Shown one piece after another: positions 29,501 to 44,500 of a stretch of 64,000 nt of DNA (position 1 is the first letter of the stretch; the number at the start of each line of letters is the position of its first letter). The notes under the pieces are model-generated. The model did not search any database. It was not told the DNA's origin and saw nothing but the letters and a program-made list of their open reading frames with translations. The translations under genes and the position numbers were made by a program. Source of the stretch: Mixophyes australis (lineage: Eukaryota; Chordata; Amphibia; Anura; Limnodynastidae); contig JAVHZZ010000015.1 in assembly GCA_036250195.1 (NCBI GenBank), forward strand, positions 2,604,001 through 2,668,000, written 5' to 3'.

Positions 29501-32440
29501 ATTCATTATTCATGATGCAATTCATGATTCATGATTCAATTCATGATTCATGATTCGATTCATGATTCATGATTCGATTCATGATTCATAATTCATGATT
29601 CAATTAATGATTCATGATTCGATTCATGATTCATGATTCAATTCATGATTTATGATTTATGATTCAATTTATGATTCAATTCATGATTTATGATTTATGA
29701 TTCAATTTATGATTCAATTCATGATTCATGATTCATGATTCAATTCATGATTCATGATTCGATTCATGATTCATGATTCGATTCATGATTCATGATTCAA
29801 TTATGATTCATGATTTATGATTCAATTCATGATTCAATTCATGATTCATGAATCAATTTATGATTCATGATTAATGATTTGATTCATGATTCATGATATA
29901 ATTCATGATTCATGATTTAATTCATGATTCATGATTTGATTCATGATTTATGATTCAATTCATGAATCATGATTCATGATTCATGATTCAATTCATGATT
30001 CATGATTCATTATTCAATTCATGATTCATGATTCAATTCATGATTCATGATTCATGATTCAATTCATGATTCATTTCATGATTCATGATTCATTTCATGA
30101 TTCATGATTTAATTCATGATTAATGATTCATGATTCAATTCATGATTCATGATGCAATTCATGATTCATGATTCAATTCATGATTCATGATTCAATTCAT
30201 GTTTCATGATTCGATTCATGATTCATGATTCAATTCATGATTCATGATTTATGATTCAATACATGATTCATGATTCGATTCATGATTCATGATTCATGAT
30301 TCGATTAATGATTCATGATTCATGATTCAATTTATAATTCATGATTCGATTTATGATTCATGATTGAATTCATGATTCATGATTTATGATTCAATTCATG
30401 ATTGAATTCATGATTCATGATTCAATTCATGATTCGAGATTCATGATTCGATTCATGATTCATGATTCAATTCATGATTCATGATTCGATTCATGATTCA
30501 ATTCATGATTTATGATTCATGATTCAATTTATGATTCATGATTCATGATTCGATTCATGATTCATGATTCATGATTCATGATTCATGATTCAAATCATGA
30601 TTCAATTCATGATTCATGATTCAATTCATGATTTATGATTTGATTAATGATTTATGATTCGTTTCATGATTCATGATTCATTTCATGATTTGTGTTTCGA
30701 TTCATGATTCATGATTCAATTCATGATTCATGATTCAATTCATGAATTATGATTCGATTCATTATTCATGATTCATGATTCATGATTCGATTCATGATTC
30801 TTGATTCATTTCATGATTCATGTTTTGATTCATGATTCATGATTCATGATTCGATTCATGATTCTTGATTCATTTCATGATTCATGTTTTGATTCATGAT
30901 TCATGATTTGATTCATGATTTGATTCATGATTCATGATTCAATTCATGATTCATAATTCATGATTCAGTTCATGATTCATGATTCATTATTCAATTCATG
31001 ATTCATGATTAAATTCATGATTCATGATTCGATTCATGATTCATGATTCATGATTCATGATTCGATTCATGGTTCATGATTTATGATTTAATTCATGATT
31101 CATGATTTAATTCATGATTCATGATTTGATTCATGATTCATGATTCAATTCATAATTCATGATTTAATTCATGATTCATGATTTGATTCATGATTTATAA
31201 TTCAATTCATGAATCATGATTCATGATTCATGATTCAATTCATGATTCATGATTCATTATTCAATTCATGATTCATGATTCATGATTCAATTCATGATTC
31301 ATGATTCATGATTTAATTCATGATTCATTTCATGATTCATGATTCAATTCATGATTCATGATTCATGATTCAATTCATGATTCATTTCATGATTCATGAT
31401 TCATTTCATGATTCATGATTTAATTCATGATTAATGATTCATGATTCAATTCATGATTCATAATGCAATTCATGATTCATGATTCAATTCATGATTCATG
31501 CTTCAATTCATGTTTCATGATTCAATTCATGATTCATGATTCAATTCATGATTCATGATTTATGATTCAATTCATGATTCATGATTCGATTCATGATTCA
31601 TGATTCGATTAATGATTCATGATTCATGATTCAATTCATGATTCATGATTCGATTTATGATTCATGATTCAATTCATGATTCATGATTTATGATTCAATT
31701 CATGATTCATGATTCGATTTATGATTCATGATTCAATTCATGATTCATGATTTATGATTCAATTCATGATTGAATTCATGATTCATGATTCAATTCATGA
31801 TTCGAGATTCATGATTCGATTCATGATTCATGATTCAATTCATGATTTATGATTTATGATTCAATTTATGATTTATGATTCATGATTCGATTCATGATTC
31901 ATGATTCATGATTCAAATCATGATTCAATTCATGATTCATGATTCAATTCATGATTCATGATTCAATTCATGATTCATGATTCGATTCATTATTCATGAA
32001 TTATGATTCATGATTCGATTCATGATTCTTGATTCATTTCATGATTCATGATTCATGATTCATGATTCAATTCATGATTCATGTTTCGATTCATGATTCA
32101 TGATTTGATTCATGATTCATGATTCAATTCATGATTCATGATTCATAATTCATGATTCAGTTCATGATTCATGATTCATGATTCAATTCATGATTCATGA
32201 TTAAATTCATGATTCATGATTCGATTCATGATTCATGATTCATGATTCATGATTCATGATTCGATTCATGGTTCATGATTTATGATTCAATTCATGATTC
32301 ATGATTCAATTCATGATTCAATTCATGATTTATGATTTATGATTCAATTTATGATTCAATTCATGATTCATGATACATGATTCATGATTCATGATTCGAT
32401 TCATGATTCATGATTCAATTCATGATTCATGATTCATTAT
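29501..32440. repeat. Type B module (copy of 22.6-25.6 kb)
   Basis: B markers are GATATAATTC at 29895, CAATACATG near 30257, TTGTGTTTCG at 30690, the doubled GTTTTGATTC near 30822 and 30886, CAGTTCATG near 30966, CATGG near 31069 and CATTATTTAATTC near 32436. It follows the first copy of the 6.9-kb duplication at an offset of 6,930 over most of its length. Confidence 0.6.
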
Positions 32441-35400
32441 TTAATTCATGATTCAATTCATGATTTATGATTCAATTCATGATTCATGATTCATGATTCA
32501 TTTCATGATTCATGATTCGATTCATGATTCATGATTCATAATTCATGATTCAATTCATGATTCATGATTCGATTCATGATTCATGATTCAATTCATGATT
32601 CATGATTCAATTCATGATTCATTTCATGATTAATGATTCAATTCATGATTCATGATTCATGATTTAATTCATGATTCAATTCATGATTCATTTCATGATT
32701 CATGATTCAATTCATGATTCATTTCATGATTCATGATTCAATTCATGATTCATAATTCATGATTCAATTCATGATTCATGATGCAATTCATGATTCATGA
32801 TTCATTTCATGATTCATGATCGATTTATGATTCATGATTCATGATTCATGATTCATGATTCGATTCATGATTCATGATTCAATTCATGATTTATGATTTA
32901 TGATTCAATTCATGATTCATTTCATGATTCATGATTCAATTCATGATTCATTTCATGATTCATGATTCAATTCATGATTCATGATTCATGATTAGATTCA
33001 TGATTCAATTCATGATTTATTTCGTGATTCATGATTTAATTCATGATTCATTTCATGATTCATGATTCATGATTTAATTCATGATTAATGATTCATGATT
33101 CAATTCATGATTCATGATTCGATTTATGATTCATGATTCATTATTCATGATTCATGATTCGATTCATGATTCATGAATCATGATTCGATTCATGATTCAT
33201 AATTCATGATTCAATTCATGATTCATGATTCGATTCATGATTCATAATTCATGATTCAATTCATGATTCATGATTCGATTCATGATTCATGATTCAATTC
33301 ATGATTCAAGATTTATGATTCAATTTATGATTCAATTCATGATTTATAATTTATGATTCAATTTATGATTCAATTCATGATTCATGATTCAATTCATGAT
33401 TCATGATTCGATTCATTATTCATGATTCATGATTCATAATTCGATTCATGATTCTTGATTCATTTCATGATTCATGATTCATGATTCAATTCATGATTCA
33501 TATTTCGATTCATGTATCATGATTCGATTCATGATTCATGATTCGATTCATGATTCATGATTCATGATTCAATTCATGATTCATGATTCAATTCATGATT
33601 CATGATTCGATTTATGATTCATGATTTATGATTCATGATTCATGATTCAAATCATGATTCATGATTCGATTCATGATTCATGATTCAATTCATGATTCAT
33701 GATTTATGATTCAATTTATGATTCTATTCATGATTCATGATTCGATTCATGATTCATTATTCATGATTCGATTCATGATTCATGATTCAATTCATGATTC
33801 ATGATTCATTATTAATTCAGGATTCGATTCATGTTTCATGATTCAATTCATGATTCATGAGTCATGATTCATTTCATGATTCGATTCATGTTTCATGATT
33901 CAATTCATGATTCATGAATTATGATTCAATTCATGATTCAATTCATGATTCATGAATTATGATTCATGATTCGATTCATGATTCATGATTCAATTCATGA
34001 TTCATGATTTGATTCATGATTCATGATTCATGATTCGATTCATGATTCATGATTCAATTCATGATTCATAATTTATGATTCAATTCATGATTCGATTCAT
34101 GATTCATGATTCATGATTCGATTCATGATTCATGATTCGATTCATGATTCATGATTCATAATTTATGATTCGATTCATGATTCATGATTCATGAATCATG
34201 ATTCAATTCATGATTCATGATTCAATTCATGATTCATAATTCGATTCATGATTCATGATTCATGATTCGATTCTTGATTCATGATTCAAGATTCAATTCA
34301 TGATTCATGATTCGATTCATGATTCATGATTCAATTCATGATTTATGATTTATGATTCAATTTATGATTCAATTCATGATTCATGATTCGATTCATTATT
34401 CATGATTCATGATTCATAATTCGATTCATGATTCTTGATTCATTTCATGATTCATGATTCATGATTCGATTTATGATTCATGATTTATGATTCATGATTC
34501 ATGATTCAATTCATGATTCATGATTCGATTCATGATTCATGATTCATGATTCAATTCATGATTCATGATTCAATTCATGATTCATGATTCAATTTATGAT
34601 TCATGATTTATGATTCATGATTCATGATTCAATTCATGATTCATGATTCGATTCATGATTCATGATTCAATTCATGATTCATGATTTATGATTCAATTTA
34701 TGATTCTATTCATGATTCATGATTCGATTCATGATTCATGATTCGATTCATGATTCATGATACAATTCATGATTCATGATTCATTATTAATTCATGATTC
34801 GATTCATGTTTCATGATTCAATTCATGATTCATGAGTCATGATTCATTTCATGATTCGATTCATGTTTCATGATTCAATTCATGATTCATGATTCAATTC
34901 ATGATTCATGATTCGATTCATGATTCATGATTCATTTCATGATTCATGATTTATGATTCAACTCATGATTCAATTCATGATTCATGAATTATGATTCATG
35001 ATTCGATTCATGATTCATGATTCAATTCATGATTCATGATTTGATTCATGATTCATGATTCATGATTCGATTCATGATTCATGATTCAATTCATGATTCA
35101 TGATTTATGAACCAATTCATGATTCGATTCATGATTCATGATTCATAATTGGATTCATGATTCATGATTCGATTCATGATTCATGATTCATAATTTATGA
35201 TTCGATTCATGATTCATGATTCATGAATCATGATTCAATTCATGATTCATGATTCAATTCATGATTCATGATTCGATTCATGATTCATGATTCAAGATTC
35301 AATTCATGATTCATGATTCGATTCATGATTCATGATTCAATTCATGATTTATGATTTATGATTCAATTTATGATTCAATTCATGATTCATGATTCAATTC

Positions 35401-38400
35401 ATGATTCATGATTCGATTCATGATTCATGATTCAATTCATGATTCATGATTCATGATTCAATTCATGATTCATTTCATGATTCATGATTCAATTTATGAT
35501 TCATGATTCATGATTCAATTCATGATTCATTTCATGATTCATGATTCAATTCATGATTCATGATTCATGATTAGATTCATGATTTAATTCATGATTTATT
35601 TCATGATTCATGATTCAATTCATGATTCATTTCATGATTCATGATTCATGATTTAATTCATGATTAATGATTCATGATTCAATTCATGATTCATGATGCA
35701 ATTCATGATTCATGATTCAATTCATGATTCATGATTCGATTTATGATTCATGATTCATTATTCATGATTCATGATTCGATTCATGATTCATGATTCATGA
35801 TTCGATTCATGATTCATAATTCATGATTCAATTCATGATTCATGATTCGATTCATGATTCATGATTCATGATTCAATTCATGATTCATGATTCGATTCAT
35901 GATTCATGATTAAATTATGATTCATGATTTATGATTCAATTCATGATTCAATTCATGATTCATGAATCAATTTATGATTCATGATTAATGATTTGATTCA
36001 TGATTCATGATTCATGATTCATAATTCATAGTTTAATTAATGATTCATGATTTGATTCATGATTTATGATTCAATTCATGAATCATGATTCATGATTCAT
36101 GATTCAATTCATGATTCATGATTCATTATTCAATTCATGATTCATGATTCATGATTCGATTCATGATTCATGATTCGATTCATGATTCATGATTCATAAT
36201 TTATGATTCGATTCATGATTCATGATTCATGAATCATGATTCAATTCATGATTCAAGATTCAATTCATGATTCATGATTCGATTCATGATTCATGATTCA
36301 TGATTCGATTCTTGATTCATGATTCAAGATTCAATTCATGATTCATGATTTGATTCATGATTCATGATTCATGATTCATGATTCGATTCTTGATTCATGA
36401 TTCAAGATTCAATTCATGATTCATGATTCGATTCATGATTCATGATTCAATTCATGATTTATGATTTATGATTCAATTTATGATTCAATTCATGATTCAT
36501 GATTCAATTCATGATTCATGATTCGATTCATGATTCATGATTCAATTCATGATTCATGATTCATGATTCAATTCATGATTCATTTCATGATTCATGATTC
36601 AATTTATGATTCATGATTCATGATTCAATTCATGATCCATTTCATGATTCATGATTCAATTCATGATTCATGATTCATGATTAGATTTATGATTTAATTC
36701 ATGATTTATTTCATGATTCATGATTCAATTCATGATTCATTTCATGATTCATGATTCATGATTTAATTCATGATTAATGATTCATGATTCAATTCATGAT
36801 TCATGATGCAATTCATGATTCATGATACAATTCATGATTCATGATTCGATTTATGATTCATGATTCATTATTCATGATTCATGATTCGATTCATGATTCA
36901 TGATTCATGATTCGATTCATGATTCATAATTTATGATTCAATTCATGATTCATGATTCGATTCATGATTCATGATTCAATTCATAATTTATGATTTATGA
37001 TTCAATTTATGATTCAATTCATGATTTATGATTCAATTTATGATTCAATTCATGATTCATGATTCATGATTCAATTCATGATTCATGATTCGATTCATGA
37101 TTCATAATTCATGATTCAATTCATGATTCATGATTCGATTCATGATTCATGATTCAATTCATGATTCATGATTCGATTTATGATTCATGATTCATTATTC
37201 ATGATTCATGATTCGATTCATGATTCATGATTCATGATTCGATTCATGATTCATAATTCATGATTCGATTCATGATTCATGATTCATGATTCAATTCATG
37301 ATTTATGATTTATGATTCAATTTATGATTCAATTCATGATTTATGATTTATGATTCAATTTATGATTCAATTCATGATTCATGATTCAATTCATGATTCA
37401 TGATTCGATTCATTATTCATGATTCATGATTCATTATTCTATTCATGATTCTTAATTCATTTCATGATTCATGATTCATGATTCAATTCATGATTCATTT
37501 TTCGATTCATGTATCATGATTCGATTCATGATTCATGATTCGATTCATGATTCATGATTCATGATTCAATTCATGATTCATGATTCAATTCATGATTCAT
37601 GATTCGATTTATGATTCATGATTTATGATTCATGATTCATGATTCAATTCATGATTCATGATTCGATTCATGATTCATGATTCAATTCATGATTCATGAT
37701 TTATGATTCAATTTATGATTCTATTCATGATTCATGATTCGATTCATGATTCATGATTCATGATTCGATTCATGATTCATGATTCAATTCATGATTCATG
37801 ATTCATTATTAATTCATGATTCGATTCATGTTTCATGATTCAATTCATGATTCATGAGTCATGATTCATTTCATGATTCGATTCATGTTTCATGATTCAA
37901 TTCATGATTCATGATTCAATTCATGATTCATGATTCGATGCATGATTCATGATTCATATCATGATTCATGATTTATGATTCAACTCATGATTCAATTCAT
38001 AATTCATGAATTGTGATTCATGATTCGATTCATGATTCATGATTTAATTCATGATTCATGATTTGATTCATGATTCATGATTCATGATTCGATTCATGAT
38101 TCATCATTCAATTCATGATTCATAATTTATGATTCAATTCATGATTCATGATTCGATTCATGATTCATGATTCATGATTCATGATTCGATTCTTGATTCA
38201 TGATTCAAGATTCAATTCATGATTCATGATTCGATTCATGATTCATGATTCAATTCATGATTTATGATTTATGATTCAATTTATGATTCAATTCATGATT
38301 CATGATTCAATTCATGATTCATGATTCGATTCATGATTCATGATTCAATTCATGATTCATGATTCATGATTCAATTCATGATTCATTTCATGATTCATGA

Positions 38401-38518
38401 TTCAATTCATGATTCATGATTCATGATTAGATTCATGATTTAATTCATGATTTATTTCATGATTCATGATTCAATTCATGATTCATTTCATGATTCATGA
38501 TTCATGATTTAATTCATG
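32441..38518. repeat. Extended type A domain
   Basis: A markers recur several times: GTATCATG near 33514 and 37511, GAGTCATG at 33859, 34834 and 37856, CAACTCATG near 34960 and 37981, GATTAGATTC near 35570, 36680 and 38425. The first part, about 33.4-34.4 kb, is a shortened A copy. The part from about 34.6 kb closely resembles 8.9-12.2 kb. The domain ends abruptly at GATTAAATATTC (38,518), where other copies read GATTAATGATTC. Confidence 0.55.
34600..38200. repeat. Distant copy of the 8.9-12.4 kb block, 25.73 kb away
   Basis: GAGTCATG 9108/34834, AATTGGATTC 9421/35147 and TAGTTTAATTAATG 10303/36029 all have an offset of exactly 25,726; GAGTCATG 12109/37856 has 25,747. AATTGGATTC occurs nowhere else that I saw. 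The word before it also differs from the array norm in both copies (GATCCAATTC near 9384, GAACCAATTC near 35110). These shared private variants tie the two blocks together despite about 22 kb of other modules in between. Confidence 0.7.
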
Positions 38519-41500
38519 ATTAAATATTCATGATTCGATTCATGATTCATGATTAAATTATGATTCATGATTTATGATTCAATTCATGATTCAATTCATG
38601 ATTCATGAATCAATTTATGAATTATGATTAATGATTTGATTCATGATTCATGATTCAATTCATGATTCATGATTTAATTCATGATTCATGATTTGATTCT
38701 TGATTTATGATTCAATTCATGAATCATGATTCATGATTCATGATTCAATTCATGATTCATGATTCATTATTCAATTCATGATTCATGATTCAATTCATGA
38801 TTCATGATTCATGATTCAATTCATGATTCATTTCATGATTCATGATTCATTTCATGATTCATGATTTAATTCATGATTAATGATTCATGATTCAATTCAT
38901 GATTCATGATGCAATTCATGATTCATGATTCAATTCATGATTCATGATTCAATTCATGTTTCATAATTCGATTCATGATTCATGATTCAATTCATGATTC
39001 ATGATTTATGATTCAATACATGATTCAAGATTCGATTCATGATTCATGATTCATGATTCAATTCATAATTCATGATTCGATTTATGATTCATGATTGAAT
39101 TCATGATTCATGATTTATGATTCAATTCATGATTGAATTCATGATTCATGATTCAATTCATGATTCGAGATTCATGATTCGATTCATGATTCATGATTCA
39201 ATTCATGATTCATGATTCGATTCATGATTCAATTCATGATTTATGATTCATGATTCAATTTATGATTCATGATTCATGATTCGATTTATGATTCATGATT
39301 CATGATTCATGATTCATGATTCAAATCATGATTCAATTCATGATTCATGATTCAATTCATGATTTATGATTTGATTAATGATTTATGATTCGTTTCATGA
39401 TTCATGATTCATTTCATGATTTGTGTTTCGATTCATGATTCATGATTCATGATTCATGATTCGATTCATGGTTCATGATTTATGATTCAATTCATGATTC
39501 ATGATTCAATTCATGATTCATGATTCGATTCATTATTCATGATTCATGATTCATGATTCGATTCATGATTCTTGATTCATTTCATGATTCATGTTTTGAT
39601 TCATGATTCATGATTTGATTCATGATTTGATTCATGATTCATGATTCAATTCATGATTCATAATTCATGATTCAGTTCATGATTCATGATTCATGATTCA
39701 TTATTCAATTCATGATTCATGATTAAATTCATGATTCATGATTCGATTCATGATTCATGATTCATGATTCATGATTCGATTCATGGTTCATGATTTATGA
39801 TTCAATTCATGATTCATGATTTAATTCATGATTCATGATTTGATTCATGATTCATGATTCATTTCATAATTCATGATTTAATTCATAATTCATGATTTGA
39901 TTCATGATTTATGATTCAATTCATGAATCATGATTCATGATTCATGATTCAATTCATGATTCATGATTCATTATTCAATTCATGATTCATGATTCATGAT
40001 TCAATTCATGATTCATGATTCATGATTTAATTCATGATTCATTTCATGATTCATGATTCAATTCATGATTCATGATTCATGATTCAATTCATGATTCATT
40101 TCATGATTCATGATTCATTTCATGATTCATGATTTAATTCATGATTAATGATTCATGATTCAATTCATGATTCATGATGCAATTCATGATTCATGATTCA
40201 ATTCATGATTCATGATTCAATTCATGTTTCATGATTCAATTCATGATTCATGATTCAATTCATGATTCATGATTTATGATTCAATTCATGATTCATGATT
40301 CGATTCATGATTCATGATTCATGATTCGATTAATGATTCATGATTCATAATTCAATTTATGATTCATGATTCGATTTATGATTCATGATTCAATTCATGA
40401 TTCATGATTTATGATTCAATTCATGATTGAATTCATTATTCATGATTGAATTCATTATTCATGATTCATTTCATGATTCATGATTTAATTCATGATTAAT
40501 GATTCATGATTCAATTCATGATTCATGATTCGATTCATGATTCATGATTCAATTCATGATTCATGATTCGATTCATGATTCAATTCATGATTTATGATTT
40601 ATGATTCAATTTATGATTTATGATTCATGATTCGATTCATGATTCATGATTCATGATTCATGATTCAAATCATGATTCAATTCATGATTCATGATTCAAT
40701 TCATGATTCATGATTCAATTCATGATTCATGATTCGATTCATTATTCATGAATTATGATTCATGATTCGATTCATGATTCTTGATTCATTTCATGATTCA
40801 TGATTCATGATTCATGATTCAATTCATGATTCATGTTTCAATTCATGATTCATGATTTGATTCATGATTCATGATTCAATTCATGATTCATGATTCATAA
40901 TTCATGATTCAGTTCATGATTCATGATTCATGATTCAATTCATGATTCATGATTAAAATTCATGATTCATGATTCGATTCATGATTCATGATTCATGATT
41001 CATGATTCATGATTCGATTCATGGTTCATGATTTATGATTCAATTCATGATTCATGATTCAATTCATGATTCATGATTCAATTCATGATTTATGATTTAT
41101 GATTCAATTTATGATTCAATTCATGATTCATGATACATAATTCATGATTCATGATTCGATTCATGATTCAATTCATGATTCATGATTCATTATTTAATTC
41201 ATGATTCAATTCATGATTTATGATTCAATTCATGATTCATGATTCATGATTCATTTCATGATTCATGATTCGATTCATGATTCATGATTCATAATTCATG
41301 ATTCAATTCATGATTCATGATTCGATTCATGATTCATGATTCAATTCATGATTCATGATTCAATTCATGATTCATTTCATGATTCATGATTCAATTCATG
41401 ATTCATGATTTAATTCATGATTCAATTCATGATTCATTTCATGATTCATGATTCATTTCATGATTCATGATTCATTTCATGATTCATGATTTAATTCATG

Positions 41501-44500
41501 ATTAATGATTCATGATTCAATTCATGATTCATGATGCAATTCATGATTCATGATTCAATTCATGATTCATGATTCAATTCATGTTTCATAATTCGATTCA
41601 TGATTCATGATTCAATTCATGATTCATGATTTATGATTCAATACATGATTCAAGATTCGATTCATGATTCATGATTCATGATTCGATTAATGATTCATGA
41701 TTCATGATTCAATTCATAATTCATGATTCGATTTATGATTCATGATTGAATTCATGATTCATGATTTATGATTCAATTCATGATTGAATTCATGATTCAT
41801 GATTCAATTCATGATTCGAGATTCATGATTCGATTCATGATTCATGATTCAATTCATGATTCATGATTCGATTCATGATTCAATTCATGATTTACGATTT
41901 ATGATTCAATTCATGATTGAATTCATTATTCATGATTGAATTCATTATTCATGATTCATTTCATGATTCATGATTTAATTCATGATTAATGATTCATGAT
42001 TCAATTCATGATTCATGATTCGATTCATGATTCATGATTCAATTCATGATTCATGATTCGATTCATGATTCAATTCATGATTTATGATTTATGATTCAAT
42101 TTATGATTTATGATTCATGATTCGATTCATGATTCATGATTCATGATTCATGATTCAAATCATGATTCAATTCATGATTCATGATTCAATTCATGATTCA
42201 TGATTCAATTCATGATTCATGATTCAATTCATGATTCATGATTCGATTCATTATTCATGATTCATGATTCATGATTCGATTCATGATTCTTGATTCATTT
42301 CATGATTCATGTTTTGATTCATGATTCATGATTTGATTCATGATTTGATTCATGATTCATGATTCAATTCATGATTCATAATTCATGATTCAGTTCATGA
42401 TTCATGATTCATGATTCATTATTCAATTCATGATTCATGATTAAATTCATGATTCATGATTCGATTCATGATTCATGATTCATGATTCATGATTCGATTC
42501 ATGGTTCATGATTTATGATTCAATTCATGATTCATGATTTAATTCATGATTCATGATTTGATTCATGATTCATGATTCATTTCATAATTCATGATTTAAT
42601 TCATAATTCATGATTTGATTCATGATTTATGATTCAATTCATGAATCATGATTCATGATTCATGATTCAATTCATGATTCATGATTCATTATTCAATTCA
42701 TGATTCATGATTCATGATTCAATTCATGATTCATGATTCATGATTTAATTCATGATTCATTTCATGATTCATGATTCAATTCATGATTCATGATTCATGA
42801 TTCAATTCATGATTCATTTCATGATTCATGATTCATTTCATGATTCATGATTTAATTCATGATTAATGATTCATGATTCAATTCATGATTCATGATGCAA
42901 TTCATGATTCATGATTCAATTCATGATTCATGATTCAATTCATGTTTCATGATTCAATTCATGATTCATGATTCAATTCATGATTCATGATTTATGATTC
43001 AATTCATGATTCATGATTCGATTCATGATTCATGATTCATGATTCGATTAATGATTCATGATTCATAATTCAATTTATGATTCATGATTCGATTTATGAT
43101 TCATGATTCAATTCATGATTCATGATTTATGATTCAATTCATGATTGAATTCATTATTCATGATTGAATTCATTATTCATGATTCATTTCATGATTCATG
43201 ATTTAATTCATGATTAATGATTCATGATTCAATTCATGATTCATGATTCGATTCATGATTCATGATTCAATTCATGATTCATGATTCGATTCATGATTCA
43301 ATTCATGATTTATGATTTATGATTCAATTTATGATTTATGATTCATGATTCGATTCATGATTCATGATTCATGATTCATGATTCAAATCATGATTCAATT
43401 CATGATTCATGATTCAATTCATGATTCATGATTCAATTCATGATTCATGATTCGATTCATTATTCATGAATTATGATTCATGATTCGATTCATGATTCTT
43501 GATTCATTTCATGATTCATGATTCATGATTCATGATTCAATTCATGATTCATGTTTCGATTCATGATTCATGATTTGATTCATGATTCATGATTCAATTC
43601 ATGATTCATGATTCATAATTCATGATTCAGTTCATGATTCATGATTCATGATTCAATTCATGATTCATGATTAAATTCATGATTCATGATTCGATTCATG
43701 ATTCATGATTCATGATTCATGATTCATGATTCGATTCATGGTTCATGATTTATGATTCAATTCATGATTCATGATTCAATTCATGATTCATGATTCAATT
43801 CATGATTTATGATTTATGATTCAATTTATGATTCAATTCATGATTCATGATACATAATTCATGATTCATGATTCGATTCATGATTCAATTCATGATTCAT
43901 GATTCATTATTTAATTCATGATTCAATTCATGATTTATGATTCAATTCATGATTCATGATTCATGATTCATTTCATGATTCATGATTCGATTCATGATTC
44001 ATGATTCATAATTCATGATTCAATTCATGATTCATGATTCGATTCATGATTCATGATTCAATTCATGATTCATGATTCAATTCATGATTCATTTCATGAT
44101 TCATGATTCAATTCATGATTCATGATTTAATTCATGATTCAATTCATGATTCATTTCATGATTCATGATTCATTTCATGATTCATGATTCATTTCATGAT
44201 TCATGATTTAATTCATGATTAATGATTCATGATTCAATTCATGATTCATGATGCAATTCATGATTCATGATTCAATTCATGATTCATGATTCAATTCATG
44301 TTTCATAATTCGATTCATGATTCATGATTCAATTCATGATTCATGATTTATGATTCAATACATGATTCAAGATTCGATTCATGATTCATGATTCATGATT
44401 CGATTAATGATTCATGATTCATGATTCAATTCATAATTCATGATTCGATTTATGATTCATGATTGAATTCATGATTCATGATTTATGATTCAATTCATGA

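Larger units (their letters stand above)
18750..32493. repeat. ~6.9-kb tandem duplication (copies ~18,750-25,672 and ~25,673-32,493)
   Basis: The two halves match marker by marker: CGAGATTC 18791/25714 (offset 6,923), TTGTGTTTCG 19039/25955 (6,916), CATGG 19360/26276 (6,916), CATGGTTAATG 20512/27437 (6,925), GAGTCATG 21780/28684 (6,904), GATATAATTC 22965/29895 (6,930), TTGTGTTTCG 23760/30690 (6,930), TAATGCAATTC 24531/31461 (6,930) and GCTTCAATTC 24570/31500 (6,930). From 22,965 to 24,570 there is no net indel. Each copy holds part of a B module, a complete A, and a complete B. Both contain the same private 64-bp duplication, so that small event came before the large one. Near the end the offset drops to about 6,828 because the first copy has an extra GATACATG segment near 25,390. 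Confidence 0.75.
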
